NCBI RefSeq assembly: GCF_009909205.1
Contig: NZ_JAAAPN010000005.1
Span: 20,847 to 84,846, forward strand
DNA from: Aquabacterium fontiphilum
Lineage (GTDB): Bacteria; Pseudomonadota; Gammaproteobacteria; Burkholderiales; Burkholderiaceae_C
DNA length: 64,000 bases
Direction: 5' to 3'
In this document: piece by piece, positions 16,800 to 28,888 of the stretch
Layout: each line of letters starts with the position of its first letter
How positions within the stretch are numbered: the stretch's first letter is position 1
Notes under the pieces: generated by a model
The model's input: only the letters and a program-made list of their open reading frames with translations
What the model was told of the DNA's origin: nothing
The model's database searches: none
Program-made: the position numbers and the translations under genes

Positions 16800-18455
16800 A
16801 TGCCCCGCTGGTTGATCCGACTCAATGAGCACGTGCCGATCCGGTACGGTATCTGGTTCTTTGCCTGGCTGGGCTTTGTGGGCTGCGCCGGGCTCGCATT
16901 GGTCTCGGGCGGGGGAGGGGCGAGCATTGCCGCTGTGTTGCTTGGCGGCCTGGTGTTGCTCGGCTACAGCGACATGCGACAGCGCAGCCGCTCGGTCTTG
17001 CGCAACTACCCGGTGATCGGCCACCTGCGTTACCTGCTGGAGTTCATCCGGCCGGAGTTGCGCCAGTACTTCATCGAAAGCGATTCCGAGGCGGCGCCGT
17101 TCTCGCGGCAACAGCGCTCGCTGGTCTACCAGCGCGCCAAGGGTGAGCCGGATAAGCGCCCCTTCGGCACGCACAAGGATGTCTCGGCTTCCGGCTATGA
17201 GTGGATCAGCCACTCGGTGGCGCCGACCGTGCTGCCCAGTCATGACTTCCGCATCCTGATCGGCGGCGGTGGCACCAGTTGCGCGCAGCCGTATGACGCG
17301 AGCCTGTTCAACATTTCGGCCATGAGCTTCGGTGCACTGAGCGCCCACGCCGTGCTGGCGCTCAATGGCGGCGCGCGCAAGGGCCGTTTTGCGCACGACA
17401 CGGGTGAGGGCTCGATCAGCCGCTACCACCGCGAGCCTGGAGGCGATCTGATCTGGGAGATCGGCTCAGGCTACTTCGGCTGCCGCACGGCGGAGGGCGG
17501 GTTCGATCCGGATTGCTTTGCCGCGAACGCCCGTCTGCCTCAGGTGAAGATGATCGAGCTCAAGCTCAGTCAGGGTGCCAAGCCCGGGCACGGCGGGGTG
17601 CTGCCGGGGCCGAAGGTGACGCCCGAGATCGCCGAGGCGCGCGGCGTGATGGTGGGGCAGGATTGCGTGTCTCCGGCGACGCACAGCGCGTTTCAGACGC
17701 CGCTGGAGATGATGGCCTTCATCGAGCGGCTTCGCGCGCTGTCAGGTGGCAAGCCGGTGGGCTTCAAGTTTTGCGTGGGCCACGTGTGGGAGTGGTTCGC
17801 CATGGCCAAGGCCATGCGTGAAACCGGCATCTGGCCGGATTTCATCGTGGTCGACGGAGCGGAAGGCGGCACGGGCGCAGCACCGGTGGAGTTCATCGAC
17901 CACGTAGGCGCACCGTTGCAGGAAGGGCTCCTGCTGGTGCACAACACGCTGGTGGGCCTGGGTGAGCGCCATCGCGTGAAACTGGGTTGCGCGGGCAAGG
18001 TGGTCAGTGCCTTCGACATCGCTCGCATGATGGCGTTGGGGGCCGACTGGTGCAATTCGGCGCGCGGTTTCATGTTTGCGCTGGGCTGCATCCAGGCGCA
18101 GAGTTGCCACACCGGACATTGCCCCACAGGCGTGGCCACGCAGGATCCGCTGCGCCAGCGGGCGCTGGTGGTGCCGGACAAGGCCGAGCGGGTGTACCGG
18201 TTCCACCAGAACACGCTGCATGCGCTCAAGGAGCTGGTTCAGGCGGCGGGGCTGACCCATCCCAACCAGATCACAGGGGATCACATCCTGCGGCGCGTGT
18301 CGGATTTCGAGGTGCGCCGGCTGTCGAACTTGCTGCCTTACCTGCAGCACGGCGAACTGTTGGCGGCCGAGCGCGGCGAGGTGCCGTGGCGGCAACTTGG
18401 TTTCGAGCAGTACTGGATGCGCGCTCGAGCCGACTCGTTCGCGCTGCGCGACTGA
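16800..18455 (+). CDS. Membrane-anchored FMN-binding glutamate-synthase-like protein
   Basis: A 551-residue protein. Two N-terminal hydrophobic segments (about residues 17-33 and 39-57) precede a glutamate-synthase central/FMN TIM-barrel domain. The barrel shows KPGHGGVLPGPKVTPEIAEARG, VVDGAEGGTGAAP (phosphate-binding loop) and the cysteine cluster CIQAQSCHTGHCPTGVATQ (C429, C435, C440), which matches the [3Fe-4S] ligands of GltB. It lacks the amidotransferase and GXGXG domains, so it is not a complete glutamate synthase. Proteins of this form are widespread in proteobacteria, but their reaction and electron partner are not known to me. It stands alone, divergent from metX. Confidence 0.85.
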   Translation: MPRWLIRLNEHVPIRYGIWFFAWLGFVGCAGLALVSGGGGASIAAVLLGGLVLLGYSDMRQRSRSVLRNYPVIGHLRYLLEFIRPELRQYFIESDSEAAPFSRQQRSLVYQRAKGEPDKRPFGTHKDVSASGYEWISHSVAPTVLPSHDFRILIGGGGTSCAQPYDASLFNISAMSFGALSAHAVLALNGGARKGRFAHDTGEGSISRYHREPGGDLIWEIGSGYFGCRTAEGGFDPDCFAANARLPQVKMIELKLSQGAKPGHGGVLPGPKVTPEIAEARGVMVGQDCVSPATHSAFQTPLEMMAFIERLRALSGGKPVGFKFCVGHVWEWFAMAKAMRETGIWPDFIVVDGAEGGTGAAPVEFIDHVGAPLQEGLLLVHNTLVGLGERHRVKLGCAGKVVSAFDIARMMALGADWCNSARGFMFALGCIQAQSCHTGHCPTGVATQDPLRQRALVVPDKAERVYRFHQNTLHALKELVQAAGLTHPNQITGDHILRRVSDFEVRRLSNLLPYLQHGELLAAERGEVPWRQLGFEQYWMRARADSFALRD

Positions 18456-18474
18456 GCGTTGCGGTGGCCCAGGC

Positions 18475-19095
18475 TCAGGCCTGCGGCGGCGCCGTGTCGG
18501 CGAAGCTTGGGCGCTGTGCGAGCTTGTCGGCCAGCTTGACCAGGTTGGGGTGGTCGTTGCGCCAGGTGACCTGCGGGAAACGGAAATCCAGGTAGCCCAG
18601 TGCGCACCCGACGGCGATGTCGGCCAGACTGTAATGGTTGCCGGCGCACCAGGGGCGGTCGCCCAGGCCCTGGCTCATGGCCTTGACGCTCGCGTTCACC
18701 TTCTCCAACTGGCGGTCGATCCATGCCTGGCTGCGCTGGGCGTCGGTGCGCCCACTCCAGGTGGATTCCATGCGCGCGAGCACGGCGGCGTCCAGCAGAC
18801 CGTCGGCCAGGGCTTCCCAGGTGCGCACCTCGACACGCTCGCGGCCGCTCAACGGGATGAGCTTGCCCACGGGCGAGAGGGTGTCCACGTATTCCACGAT
18901 CACGCGTGAGTCGAAGATGGCCTCGCCGGCTTCCATCACGAGGCAGGGCACCTTGCCCAGCGGGTTGGACTGGGCGATCCGGGTATCGGTCGCCCACACG
19001 TCCTCGACCTCGAACTTGTAGTCGAGCTTTTTCTCGGCCAGCACGATACGGACCTTGCGCACGAAGGGGCTGGTGAGGGATCCGATCAGTTTCAT
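18475..19095 (-). CDS. Glutathione S-transferase family protein (YibF-like)
   Basis: A 206-residue two-domain GST. The thioredoxin-like N-terminal domain begins MKLIGSLTSPFVRKVRIVLAEK. It has the cis-proline turn NPLGKVPCLV and the glutathione-gamma-glutamyl contact region IFDSRVIVEYVD. The C-terminal helical domain carries EALADGLLDAA. The sequence pattern is close to E. coli YibF. The N-terminal Ser-Pro-Phe suggests a serine as the catalytic or glutathione-contacting residue. The substrate is unknown. It is convergent with the preceding gene, with 19 bases between them. Confidence 0.85.
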   Translation of the reverse strand: MKLIGSLTSPFVRKVRIVLAEKKLDYKFEVEDVWATDTRIAQSNPLGKVPCLVMEAGEAIFDSRVIVEYVDTLSPVGKLIPLSGRERVEVRTWEALADGLLDAAVLARMESTWSGRTDAQRSQAWIDRQLEKVNASVKAMSQGLGDRPWCAGNHYSLADIAVGCALGYLDFRFPQVTWRNDHPNLVKLADKLAQRPSFADTAPPQA

Positions 19096-19207
19096 TCTGT
19101 GTCGTGATGTGTGAATGCGCTGATTCTAGCGATCACGGCTTCGCCCCACCCATCAGGGGGGAGGTGTGCCGGCAACCGAGGTCATCGGCGTTACAGTTGT
19201 GTTTCCG

Positions 19208-21957
<2,750 letters not shown>

Positions 21958-21975
21958 ACCGGGACAGGCGTCGAC

Positions 21976-22815
21976 ATGATCTTCACCGAACAGCTGCTGC
22001 GCGCGCAGCAACAGCACCAGTCGCTGCTGTGCGTGGGCCTGGACCCGGAGCCGTCGAAGTTCCCGGGCGCGTGGAAGGGCCAGCCGGACCGCATCTACGA
22101 CTTCTGTGCCGCCATCGTCGACGCCACCAAAGACTTGGTGTGCGCGTTCAAGCCGCAGATCGCCTACTTTGCCGCCCACCGGGCCGAAGACCAGCTCGAG
22201 AAGCTGATGGCGCACATGCGCCGCGTGGCGCCCAGCGTGCCGGTCATCCTCGATGCCAAGCGCGGGGACATCGGTTCGACTGCCGAGCAGTATGCGCACG
22301 AGGCGTTCTCTCGCTACCAGGCCGATGCGGTCACGCTGTCGCCCTTCATGGGCTTCGACACCATGGAGCCCTTTCTGCGTTACCCGGGCAAGGGCGTGAT
22401 CCTGCTGTGCCGCACCTCCAATCCCGGTGGCTCCGATCTGCAGAACCTGCGTCTGGCTGACATCGAAGGCCAGCCGCGCGTGTACGAGCACATCGCCAAG
22501 CAGGCGCAAGGCCCCTGGAACACCAACGGCCAGATGGGCTTGGTGGTGGGCGCGACCTTCCCCGAAGAGATCGCCCGCGTGCGCGAACTGGCGCCCACCT
22601 TGCCACTGCTGATTCCGGGGGTTGGTGCGCAAGGCGGCGATGCGGTGGCCACGGTCAAGGCCGGCCTGCGCACGGATGCCACCGGCGCCGTCACCGGGAC
22701 CATCGTCGTCAACAGTTCGCGCGCGGTCTTGTATGCGAGCAGCGGCGATGATTTTGCGAGCGCAGCGCGCCGTGTCGCGCTGCAGACCCGCGACGCGCTC
22801 AACGCTGCCCGCTGA
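21976..22815 (+). CDS. pyrF: Orotidine 5'-phosphate decarboxylase, type 2
   Basis: A 279-residue PyrF of the longer subfamily 2 that makes UMP. The active-site signature is [18 protein letters not shown] (about residues 90-107). [14 protein letters not shown] at the start, [12 protein letters not shown] and [17 protein letters not shown] are also typical. C-terminal INSSR-type phosphate binding appears as [12 protein letters not shown]. It lies 18 bases after purB, on the same strand, and is probably co-transcribed with it. Confidence 0.95.
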   Translation: MIFTEQLLRAQQQHQSLLCVGLDPEPSKFPGAWKGQPDRIYDFCAAIVDATKDLVCAFKPQIAYFAAHRAEDQLEKLMAHMRRVAPSVPVILDAKRGDIGSTAEQYAHEAFSRYQADAVTLSPFMGFDTMEPFLRYPGKGVILLCRTSNPGGSDLQNLRLADIEGQPRVYEHIAKQAQGPWNTNGQMGLVVGATFPEEIARVRELAPTLPLLIPGVGAQGGDAVATVKAGLRTDATGAVTGTIVVNSSRAVLYASSGDDFASAARRVALQTRDALNAAR

Positions 22816-22861
22816 CATGGCCCACAATCACCGGGCGCGTTGTGTCGCGAACCGGTGAGCC

Positions 22862-24112
22862 ATGTCCGATACCCCTTCTTCGTCTTCGTTGAACACCCTG
22901 CGGATAGACCGCAGCGCGCCTGCGGCGCGTCGTCGTAGGCCCTGGGGCTGGCTGGCCCTGGGCGGCGCGGTCGCAGTGGGTGTGCTCGCCTGGCTGCTGT
23001 CGCCCAAGGTGACGCCGGTGCAGACCACAGCTGTGGTTACCGCCGCAGCCTCCCAGCAGCATGTGCTGCTGACCGCCTCGGGCTATGTGGTGGCGCAACG
23101 CCGGGCTGCGGTGGCGTCCAAGGCCACCGGGCGGCTGGTCGAGCTGCATGTGCGCGAAGGCTCGGCGGTGCGCCAGGGCGAGCTGATCGCCCGCATCGAC
23201 GCCAGCGACGTGCAGGCGGCCATCGTGGCTGCCGAGGCAGCCGTGCGCCAAGCTGAGGCGGGCGTGCGTCAGGCCGAGGTGGAGCTGGCCAACGCGCAGG
23301 CCGAGGTGGTGCGCAGCAAAGGCTTGCAGGCACAGGGTTTCGTTTCGCCTCAGGCGGTCGATGCCGTGCAGACACGCGCCAACGCGGCCCAGGCCGCTGT
23401 GGCCTCGGCCCAGGCGGGGTTGGCGGCGGCCCGCGCGCAGGTCAAGGTGCAGCAGGTGGCGCGTGATTTCACCGAGATTCGCGCGCCGTTCGACGGGGTG
23501 GTGCTGGTCAAGAACGCCAATGTGGGCGATGTGATCACGCCGCTGTCGAGCGCAGCGGGCACCCAGGGCGCGGTGGTCACCATGGCCGACATGACCACGC
23601 TCGAAGTCGAAGCCGATGTGTCGGAAGGCAGCCTCTCGCAGGCGCGAATCGGCCAGCCGGTCGAGATCACGCTGGACGCGCTGCCGGGCGTGCGCTTCAT
23701 TGGCCAGGTGGGCAGCATCGTGCCCACGGTCGACCGGGCCAAGGCCACCGTCACGACCAAGGTGCGTTTCAACCAGCTTGACCCCCGCGTGCTGCCAGAG
23801 ATGAGCGCCAAGGTGGCCTTTCTCGCTCAGCCCATCACCGCGGCGGATCAGCAGCCGCTGCTGGCGGTGCCGCCCGGTGCGCTGGCGCAGCATGCCGGCC
23901 AGCCCGTGGTCTGGCGCATTGTCACAGAAGGCGCGGGCGACGCCGCGCGCATGACGGTGCAGCCCGTGCGCGTGAAGCCGGGGCGCAAGCTCGGCGAGGT
24001 ACAGGAGGTGACGCCCGAGCCGGCTGACGCATTGAAGTCGGGCGACAAGGTCGTGCTGCAGCCCGGTGCCGCGCTTGAGCCGGGCAGCCGCGTGCGGCCT
24101 GCGCAGCCCTGA
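22862..24112 (+). CDS. Exporter periplasmic adaptor (HlyD/MacA-type membrane fusion protein)
   Basis: A 416-residue adaptor. An N-terminal membrane segment (about residues 30-47) is followed by a lipoyl/hairpin arrangement. The lipoyl half-motifs flank an alpha-helical hairpin rich in Ala/Gln/Glu (about 110-195), then FTEIRAPFDGVVLVKNANVGDVI and a beta-barrel domain. It would bridge an inner-membrane ABC transporter to an outer-membrane channel. The next three genes supply an ATPase and two permeases, so it belongs to a MacAB/DevBCA-like export system. No outer-membrane channel gene is nearby. Confidence 0.9.
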   Translation: MSDTPSSSSLNTLRIDRSAPAARRRRPWGWLALGGAVAVGVLAWLLSPKVTPVQTTAVVTAAASQQHVLLTASGYVVAQRRAAVASKATGRLVELHVREGSAVRQGELIARIDASDVQAAIVAAEAAVRQAEAGVRQAEVELANAQAEVVRSKGLQAQGFVSPQAVDAVQTRANAAQAAVASAQAGLAAARAQVKVQQVARDFTEIRAPFDGVVLVKNANVGDVITPLSSAAGTQGAVVTMADMTTLEVEADVSEGSLSQARIGQPVEITLDALPGVRFIGQVGSIVPTVDRAKATVTTKVRFNQLDPRVLPEMSAKVAFLAQPITAADQQPLLAVPPGALAQHAGQPVVWRIVTEGAGDAARMTVQPVRVKPGRKLGEVQEVTPEPADALKSGDKVVLQPGAALEPGSRVRPAQP

Positions 24113-24135
24113 CCGCGGCGAAGGGATGTGAGCGC

Positions 24136-24837
24136 ATGAGCGAGCCCTTGATCCGCATCCGTGGCCTGAGCAAGGCCTACCAGCGTGGTGGGCAGACCCT
24201 GCCCGTGCTGGTCAACATCGACCTGGATGTCCAGGCCGGCGAGTTCGTGGCGCTGATGGGGCCCAGCGGCTCGGGCAAAAGCACGCTGCTCAACCTGATT
24301 GCCGGCATCGACCAACCCACTACCGGGCGCATCGAGATCGGCGGCATCGACATCGCCACGCTGAGTGAGACGCAGCTGGCAGACTGGCGAGCGGCCCACG
24401 TTGGCTTTATTTTTCAGTTCTACAACCTGATGCCCGTGCTGACGGCGTTCGAGAACGTCGAGCTGCCCCTGCTGCTGACGGGCCTGAGCCGTCGCCAGAG
24501 GCACGAACACGTGAGTGCGGCCCTGGCCATGGTGCAGCTCAGCGACCGGGCCGATCACCACCCCAACGAGCTTTCAGGCGGCCAGCAGCAGCGCGTGGCC
24601 ATTGCCCGCGCCCTGGTGACCGACCCGCAACTGATCGTGGCCGACGAGCCCACAGGCGACCTCGACCGCGCCACCGGTGAAGAGGTGCTCAACCTGATGC
24701 AAACGCTGCAGCGCGAGCTGGGCAAGACCATCGTGATGGTGACGCACGACCCCAAGGCCGCTGCGCGGGCCGGGCGCTTGGTGCATCTGGAGAAGGGCGT
24801 GCTGGTGCCCGATGAGGACATGGCCGCAGGCCATTGA
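24136..24837 (+). CDS. ABC exporter ATP-binding protein (LolD/MacB type)
   Basis: A 233-residue ATPase. Walker A is [16 protein letters not shown] (about 42-57), the Q-loop follows as [21 protein letters not shown], the signature is [15 protein letters not shown], and Walker B is [12 protein letters not shown]. The [18 protein letters not shown] segment is typical of the LolD/MacB/FtsE-like branch that works with MacB-type permeases by mechanotransmission. It sits between the adaptor (23 bases) and the first permease (9 bases). Confidence 0.93.
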   Translation: MSEPLIRIRGLSKAYQRGGQTLPVLVNIDLDVQAGEFVALMGPSGSGKSTLLNLIAGIDQPTTGRIEIGGIDIATLSETQLADWRAAHVGFIFQFYNLMPVLTAFENVELPLLLTGLSRRQRHEHVSAALAMVQLSDRADHHPNELSGGQQQRVAIARALVTDPQLIVADEPTGDLDRATGEEVLNLMQTLQRELGKTIVMVTHDPKAAARAGRLVHLEKGVLVPDEDMAAGH

Positions 24838-24846
24838 AGGCGCACG

Positions 24847-26007
24847 ATGTTCGTCTTGCGCTTGCTGCTCAAAAACGCTTTTCGCCACCGCCTGCGCACG
24901 CTGTTGACCATGGTGGGCCTGGTAGTGGCCATTTCGGCGTTCGGGCTGCTGCGCACCATCGTGGACGCCTGGTATGCCGGCGTGGACGCCACCTCCAGCA
25001 CCCGCCTGATCACCCGCAACGCGATCTCGCTGACCTTCCCGCTGCCGCTGCACTATGCGGAGCGCATCAAGGGGCTCGACGGTGTGAGTGGCATCTCGTG
25101 GGCCAACTGGTTTGGCGGGATCTACATCACCGAGCGCAACTTTTTCGCGCAGTTCGCGGTCGACCCGCCCAGCTATCTGGCGCTGTATCCCGAGTTTGTG
25201 CTCGATGAGGCCGAGAAACAGGCCTTCTTTCGGGATCAGCAGGGCGCGGTCGTGGGCCGCAAGCTGGCGCGCCAGTTCGGCTGGAAGGTCGGCGACACCA
25301 TCGCCCTGCGCGGCACGCTCTACCCAGGCACGTGGACGTTTACCATCCGCGGCATTTACGAAGGCAAGGACGCCAAGACGGATGAACAGCAGATGTTCAT
25401 CCACTGGAAGCGGGTGTCCGAGAACATCCGAACCCGGCACGCGGGCGGCAAGGCGGATTTCGTCGGTGTGTTCATCGTGGGTATCACGAACCCGGACGAG
25501 GCGCCGCAGCTCTCACAAGCCATCGATACCCTGTTCCGGAACTCGCTGGCCGAGACGCTGACCGAAACCGAGAAGGCGTTTCAGCTCGGTTTCGTGTCCA
25601 TGAGCGAGACCATCCTGATCGCCGTGCAGGCCGTCAGCCTGATCATCATCCTCATCATCATGGCGGTGATGGCCAACACGATGACGATGACGGCGCGCGA
25701 GCGCCTGGCCGAGTACGCCACACTCAAGGCGCTGGGCTTTCCGCCGCGCTTTGTCGTGCAATTGCTGTTCGGCGAGAGCCTGATGATTGCACTCATCGGC
25801 GGGGCCATCGGCATCGCCATCACCTTTCCGCTGGCGCAGGCCTTTGTGTCCGCCGTGGGCACGCTGTTTCCGATCTTCAAGGTCTCGGCCCTGACGGTCG
25901 GCTTGCAGCTGCTGGCCTGTCTGACGGTGGGTGTGGTTGCGGCGGCCTGGCCGGCCTGGAAGATGTCGCGCATCGACATCGTGCAAGGGTTGCGCCATGT
26001 GGCGTGA
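24847..26007 (+). CDS. ABC exporter permease 1 (MacB/FtsX type)
   Basis: A 386-residue permease. The first membrane helix at about residues 18-36 is followed by a large periplasmic MacB_PCD domain, then three C-terminal helices (about 257-280, 305-335, 350-370). The FtsX-domain segment [21 protein letters not shown] and the end [20 protein letters not shown] are typical. There is no fused ATPase. With permease 2 it would form a heterodimer, unlike homodimeric MacB. The cargo is unknown. Confidence 0.9.
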   Translation: MFVLRLLLKNAFRHRLRTLLTMVGLVVAISAFGLLRTIVDAWYAGVDATSSTRLITRNAISLTFPLPLHYAERIKGLDGVSGISWANWFGGIYITERNFFAQFAVDPPSYLALYPEFVLDEAEKQAFFRDQQGAVVGRKLARQFGWKVGDTIALRGTLYPGTWTFTIRGIYEGKDAKTDEQQMFIHWKRVSENIRTRHAGGKADFVGVFIVGITNPDEAPQLSQAIDTLFRNSLAETLTETEKAFQLGFVSMSETILIAVQAVSLIIILIIMAVMANTMTMTARERLAEYATLKALGFPPRFVVQLLFGESLMIALIGGAIGIAITFPLAQAFVSAVGTLFPIFKVSALTVGLQLLACLTVGVVAAAWPAWKMSRIDIVQGLRHVA

Positions 26008-26028
26008 ACATCAGTGGGGCGAACCGAT

Positions 26029-27204
26029 ATGAGCCTGCGCACCGTCCCCCTGAGCTACATCGCCCGCAACCTCTGGGTGCGGCGCGTGACCACTGCACTG
26101 ACGGCCGGCGGCATGGCCCTGGTGGTGTATGTCTTTGCCACCGTGCTGATGATGAGCGAGGGCATCCGCGCGACGCTGGTGGCCACCGGCCAGCCGGACA
26201 ACGTCATCGTGCTGCGCAAGGGGGCGGGGGCCGAGATCAACTCCGGCATTGGGCGTGACCAGGCGGCGGTCATTGCCAGCCTGCCGCAGATCGCCACCGA
26301 TGGGCAGGGCCGCAAGCTGGTCAGCCGCGAGCCGGTGGTGCTCAACACGCTGCCCAAGCGCGACACCGGCAAGCCCAGCAACGTCACGGTGCGCGGCACC
26401 TCCGAGCTGGGCCTGGCCTTGCGGCCGCAGGTGCGGTTGGTTCAGGGCAGGATATTTCGGCCTGGCACGAGTGAGATCGTGACCGGCCAGGCCGTGGCCC
26501 GTGGCTTCGCCGGTGCGGGGCTGGGCGAGACGTTGCGCTTTGCCGGTCGCGACTGGACGGTGGTCGGGGTGTTCGATGCGGGGCGCAGCGGTTTTGACTC
26601 CGAGATCTGGGGCGACAGCGAGCAGATGATGCAGGCCTTTCGGCGCCAGGCGTTTTCGACCGTGGTGCTGCGGCTGACCGAGCCGGCGCGCTTCGAGACG
26701 GTCAAGGCCCAGTTGGAGAGCGACCCACGCCTGACGCTGGAGGCGAAGCCAGAGGTGCAGTTCTATGCCGAGCAGTCCGAAGCGCTGGCCACCTTCATTC
26801 GCATCCTCGGACTTGCTCTGTCCATCATCTTTTCGATCGGCGCGGTGGTGGGTGCCATGATCACGATGTTTGCCGCCGTGGCCTCGCGCATCGGCGAGAT
26901 CGGCACGCTGCGTGCGCTCGGCTTCAGGCGGTCGGCCGTGCTGTCGGCTTTTCTTGGCGAGTCGCTGTTGCTGTCGCTGGTGGGGGGGCTGGTTGGCCTT
27001 GGGGGCGCAGCCTTCATGCAGACGGTCAACATCTCGACCGTCAACTTCCAGACCTTCTCCGAACTGGCGTTTCGCTTCCAGCTGACGCCGGCCATTGCCG
27101 TGCAGTCGCTTGTGTTTGCCTTGATCATGGGTGTGCTGGGGGGCTTCATCCCCGCCTGGCGCGCCGCTCGGCTCAAAATTGTCGACTGTCTGCGCGAAGC
27201 GTAG
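26029..27204 (+). CDS. ABC exporter permease 2 (MacB/FtsX type)
   Basis: A 391-residue second permease with the same plan: first helix about 20-42, periplasmic domain, then FtsX helices including SRIGEIGTLRALGFRRSAVLSA and the end PAWRAARLKIVDCLRE. I prefer the ATG at 26029; a GTG at 26014 is also in frame. It begins 21 bases after permease 1. The two permeases are only moderately alike, so this looks like an old duplication giving a heterodimeric exporter. It is followed 11 bases later by a soluble enzyme gene. Confidence 0.9.
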   Translation: MSLRTVPLSYIARNLWVRRVTTALTAGGMALVVYVFATVLMMSEGIRATLVATGQPDNVIVLRKGAGAEINSGIGRDQAAVIASLPQIATDGQGRKLVSREPVVLNTLPKRDTGKPSNVTVRGTSELGLALRPQVRLVQGRIFRPGTSEIVTGQAVARGFAGAGLGETLRFAGRDWTVVGVFDAGRSGFDSEIWGDSEQMMQAFRRQAFSTVVLRLTEPARFETVKAQLESDPRLTLEAKPEVQFYAEQSEALATFIRILGLALSIIFSIGAVVGAMITMFAAVASRIGEIGTLRALGFRRSAVLSAFLGESLLLSLVGGLVGLGGAAFMQTVNISTVNFQTFSELAFRFQLTPAIAVQSLVFALIMGVLGGFIPAWRAARLKIVDCLREA

Positions 27205-27215
27205 AAAGGACTGTC

Positions 27216-28109
27216 ATGCAACTGTGTACCTTCCGATACCTTGAGCGCACCGCCGTCGGCCTGGTGCAGGGCGATCAGGTGATCGATCTGAGTGCGGCGC
27301 TGGGCGGGGGCTTGTCGGCCCACCAGCCCATGATCGACCTGATCGCGCAGTGGTCGACGCTTGCCTCACGTGTGGCGGCCCTCGCCTCAGCGCCCGTTCA
27401 GCCGCGGCTGCCACTGGCGGCGGTGACGTTGCTGGCGCCCATCCCGCGGCCGGGCAAGACGCTGGCCATTGGCCTGAACTACCTGGAGCATGTGCAGGAG
27501 CGCATCGTCGGCGAAAGCCGCACCGTGCCCGAGCACCAGATCTGGTTTCCCAAGCTGGCTAATGCGATTCATGCGCCTTACGCGCCCATCGTGCTGCCCC
27601 GCATCTCGCAGATGACCGACTACGAAGCCGAGATGGTCGCCGTGATCGGCCGGCGCTGTCGCCATGTGCCGGCCGAGCGGGCGCACGAGGTGGTGTTCGG
27701 CTATGCCGTGGGCAACGATGTGTCGGTGCGCGACATCCAGAAGCGCACGTCGCAGTGGACGTTGGGCAAGAGCTTTGACACCCACGCACCTTTCGGCCCC
27801 TGGATCACCACGGCCGATGAGGTCGGCGATCCGCATGCGCTCGAGATGCGCGCCTGGGTCAATGGCGAACTACGTCAGCACAGCAACACCCGCTTGATGA
27901 TCCACAACGTGTGGGCTCAGATCGCACAGCTCACGCAGGTGATGACGCTGGAGCCGGGCGACCTCGTCTTCACCGGTACCTGCAGCGGGGTGGGCGCGGC
28001 CTACGATCCGCCGAAGTACCTGCGTGCAGGCGATGTGGTGCGCATCGAGATCGAGCGCCTGGGCCGCATCGAAGCCACCTGTGTGGACGAAGCGGATACC
28101 GCGGCTTGA
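27216..28109 (+). CDS. Fumarylacetoacetate hydrolase family protein
   Basis: A 297-residue FAH-superfamily enzyme. It has the N-terminal cap and the C-terminal FAH barrel: TLAIGLNYLEHVQE, DYEAEMVAVIGRR (metal-binding glutamates), GYAVGNDVSVRDIQ (metal-binding aspartate) and GDLVFTGTCSGVG. Members act as hydrolases, decarboxylases or isomerases on 2-oxo acids; the reaction cannot be fixed here. It begins 11 bases after the exporter permease 2 stop, with an AAAGGA ribosome site, so it is probably in the exporter operon. That is unusual company for this family. Confidence 0.85.
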   Translation: MQLCTFRYLERTAVGLVQGDQVIDLSAALGGGLSAHQPMIDLIAQWSTLASRVAALASAPVQPRLPLAAVTLLAPIPRPGKTLAIGLNYLEHVQERIVGESRTVPEHQIWFPKLANAIHAPYAPIVLPRISQMTDYEAEMVAVIGRRCRHVPAERAHEVVFGYAVGNDVSVRDIQKRTSQWTLGKSFDTHAPFGPWITTADEVGDPHALEMRAWVNGELRQHSNTRLMIHNVWAQIAQLTQVMTLEPGDLVFTGTCSGVGAAYDPPKYLRAGDVVRIEIERLGRIEATCVDEADTAA

Positions 28110-28133
28110 GGCCCCCGGCACGGGCCGGCCTGC

Positions 28134-28745
28134 TCACGCGGCAGCCGGCGGCTCCAGCGAGGTCAGCACCGCCTGCATGAACTCGCTGACGGTGGGCGCC
28201 AGCTCGCTCAGGCGGTCGGCGCGGCCTTCCTCGATGGCCTGGAGGATCAGTTCATTGACGCCCCCCACGACGGCGGTGGCCAGTGCCGGGCTCAGCGGGC
28301 GCTTGCCTGGCTCGCGCAGGCGTGACAGTTCGACCTGCATGATCAGGAACATTGCAAACCGCTGGCCGATGCGCCGGCGCATCGCCAGGCCGGGCGCCCC
28401 GAGTTGCATGAGCTCGATGTAGAGCGTGCGCACCAGTGCGGGCTGCGCCTGCAGCGCCTGCAGGTACAGGTCGGTGACCCGACTGAGCTGCGCCACCCAA
28501 TCGGCCTCCGGGTCGTAGCCTGCAGCAATCAGGCCCAGGATGGTTTCGCTCAGGCGCTCGCACAGCGCCAACAAGCAGGCATCCTTGTTCTCGAACTGCT
28601 CGTAGAACGTCCGCCGTGAGACGTGTGCCCCCGCGACGATGTCGGCAATCGTCAGCTCGGCATACGGGCGCTCGATCAGTGCCAGCGTGAGCGCATCCAG
28701 CAGGCGAGTGCGGTGGTCGACAGGGGCGGTGGCGGAATCAGACAT
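28134..28745 (-). CDS. TetR-family regulator of the adjacent hydrolase
   Basis: A 203-residue TetR repressor. The helix-turn-helix domain spans about residues 12-58 (ADIVAGAHVSRRTFYEQFENKDA). The start at 28745 (MSDSATAPVDHRTRLLD) is preferred over a longer frame from 28820, which would run through an operator-like palindrome. It is divergent from the hydrolase gene at 28889. The intergenic region holds two nearly identical 16-bp palindromes, so it probably controls that gene and perhaps itself. Confidence 0.88.
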   Translation of the reverse strand: MSDSATAPVDHRTRLLDALTLALIERPYAELTIADIVAGAHVSRRTFYEQFENKDACLLALCERLSETILGLIAAGYDPEADWVAQLSRVTDLYLQALQAQPALVRTLYIELMQLGAPGLAMRRRIGQRFAMFLIMQVELSRLREPGKRPLSPALATAVVGGVNELILQAIEEGRADRLSELAPTVSEFMQAVLTSLEPPAAA

Positions 28746-28802
28746 GGCGGGGTGGGGCGGGGAGCGCAGGGTGACACGACAAGGCCCCTGACTGCGGGGT
28801 CT

Positions 28803-28818
28803 GGTACTTGACAGTACC
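28803..28818. promoter_or_regulatory. TetR operator site 1
   Basis: GGTACTTGACAGTACC is a palindrome with 6-base arms around TGAC. It contains a perfect -35 hexamer (TTGACA, 28808-28813) of the hydrolase promoter, so binding would block RNA polymerase. Confidence 0.7.
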
Positions 28819-28836
28819 ACTGTCGGGGCCTAAGGT
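28808..28836 (+). promoter_or_regulatory. Promoter of the secreted hydrolase gene
   Basis: TTGACA (28808-28813), a 17-base spacer and TAAGGT (28831-28836). The -35 is perfect and the -10 weak. Transcription would start near 28843, just before operator site 2. Confidence 0.6.
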
Positions 28837-28845
28837 GCGCGGCGT

Positions 28846-28861
28846 GGTACGTGATCGTACC
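28846..28861. promoter_or_regulatory. TetR operator site 2
   Basis: GGTACGTGATCGTACC shares GGTAC-N-TGA-NN-GTACC with site 1. The centres are 43 bases apart, close to four helical turns. It lies at the predicted transcription start. Confidence 0.7.
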
Positions 28862-28888
28862 GATTTTCGCCGTACACGAGGAGACCCC

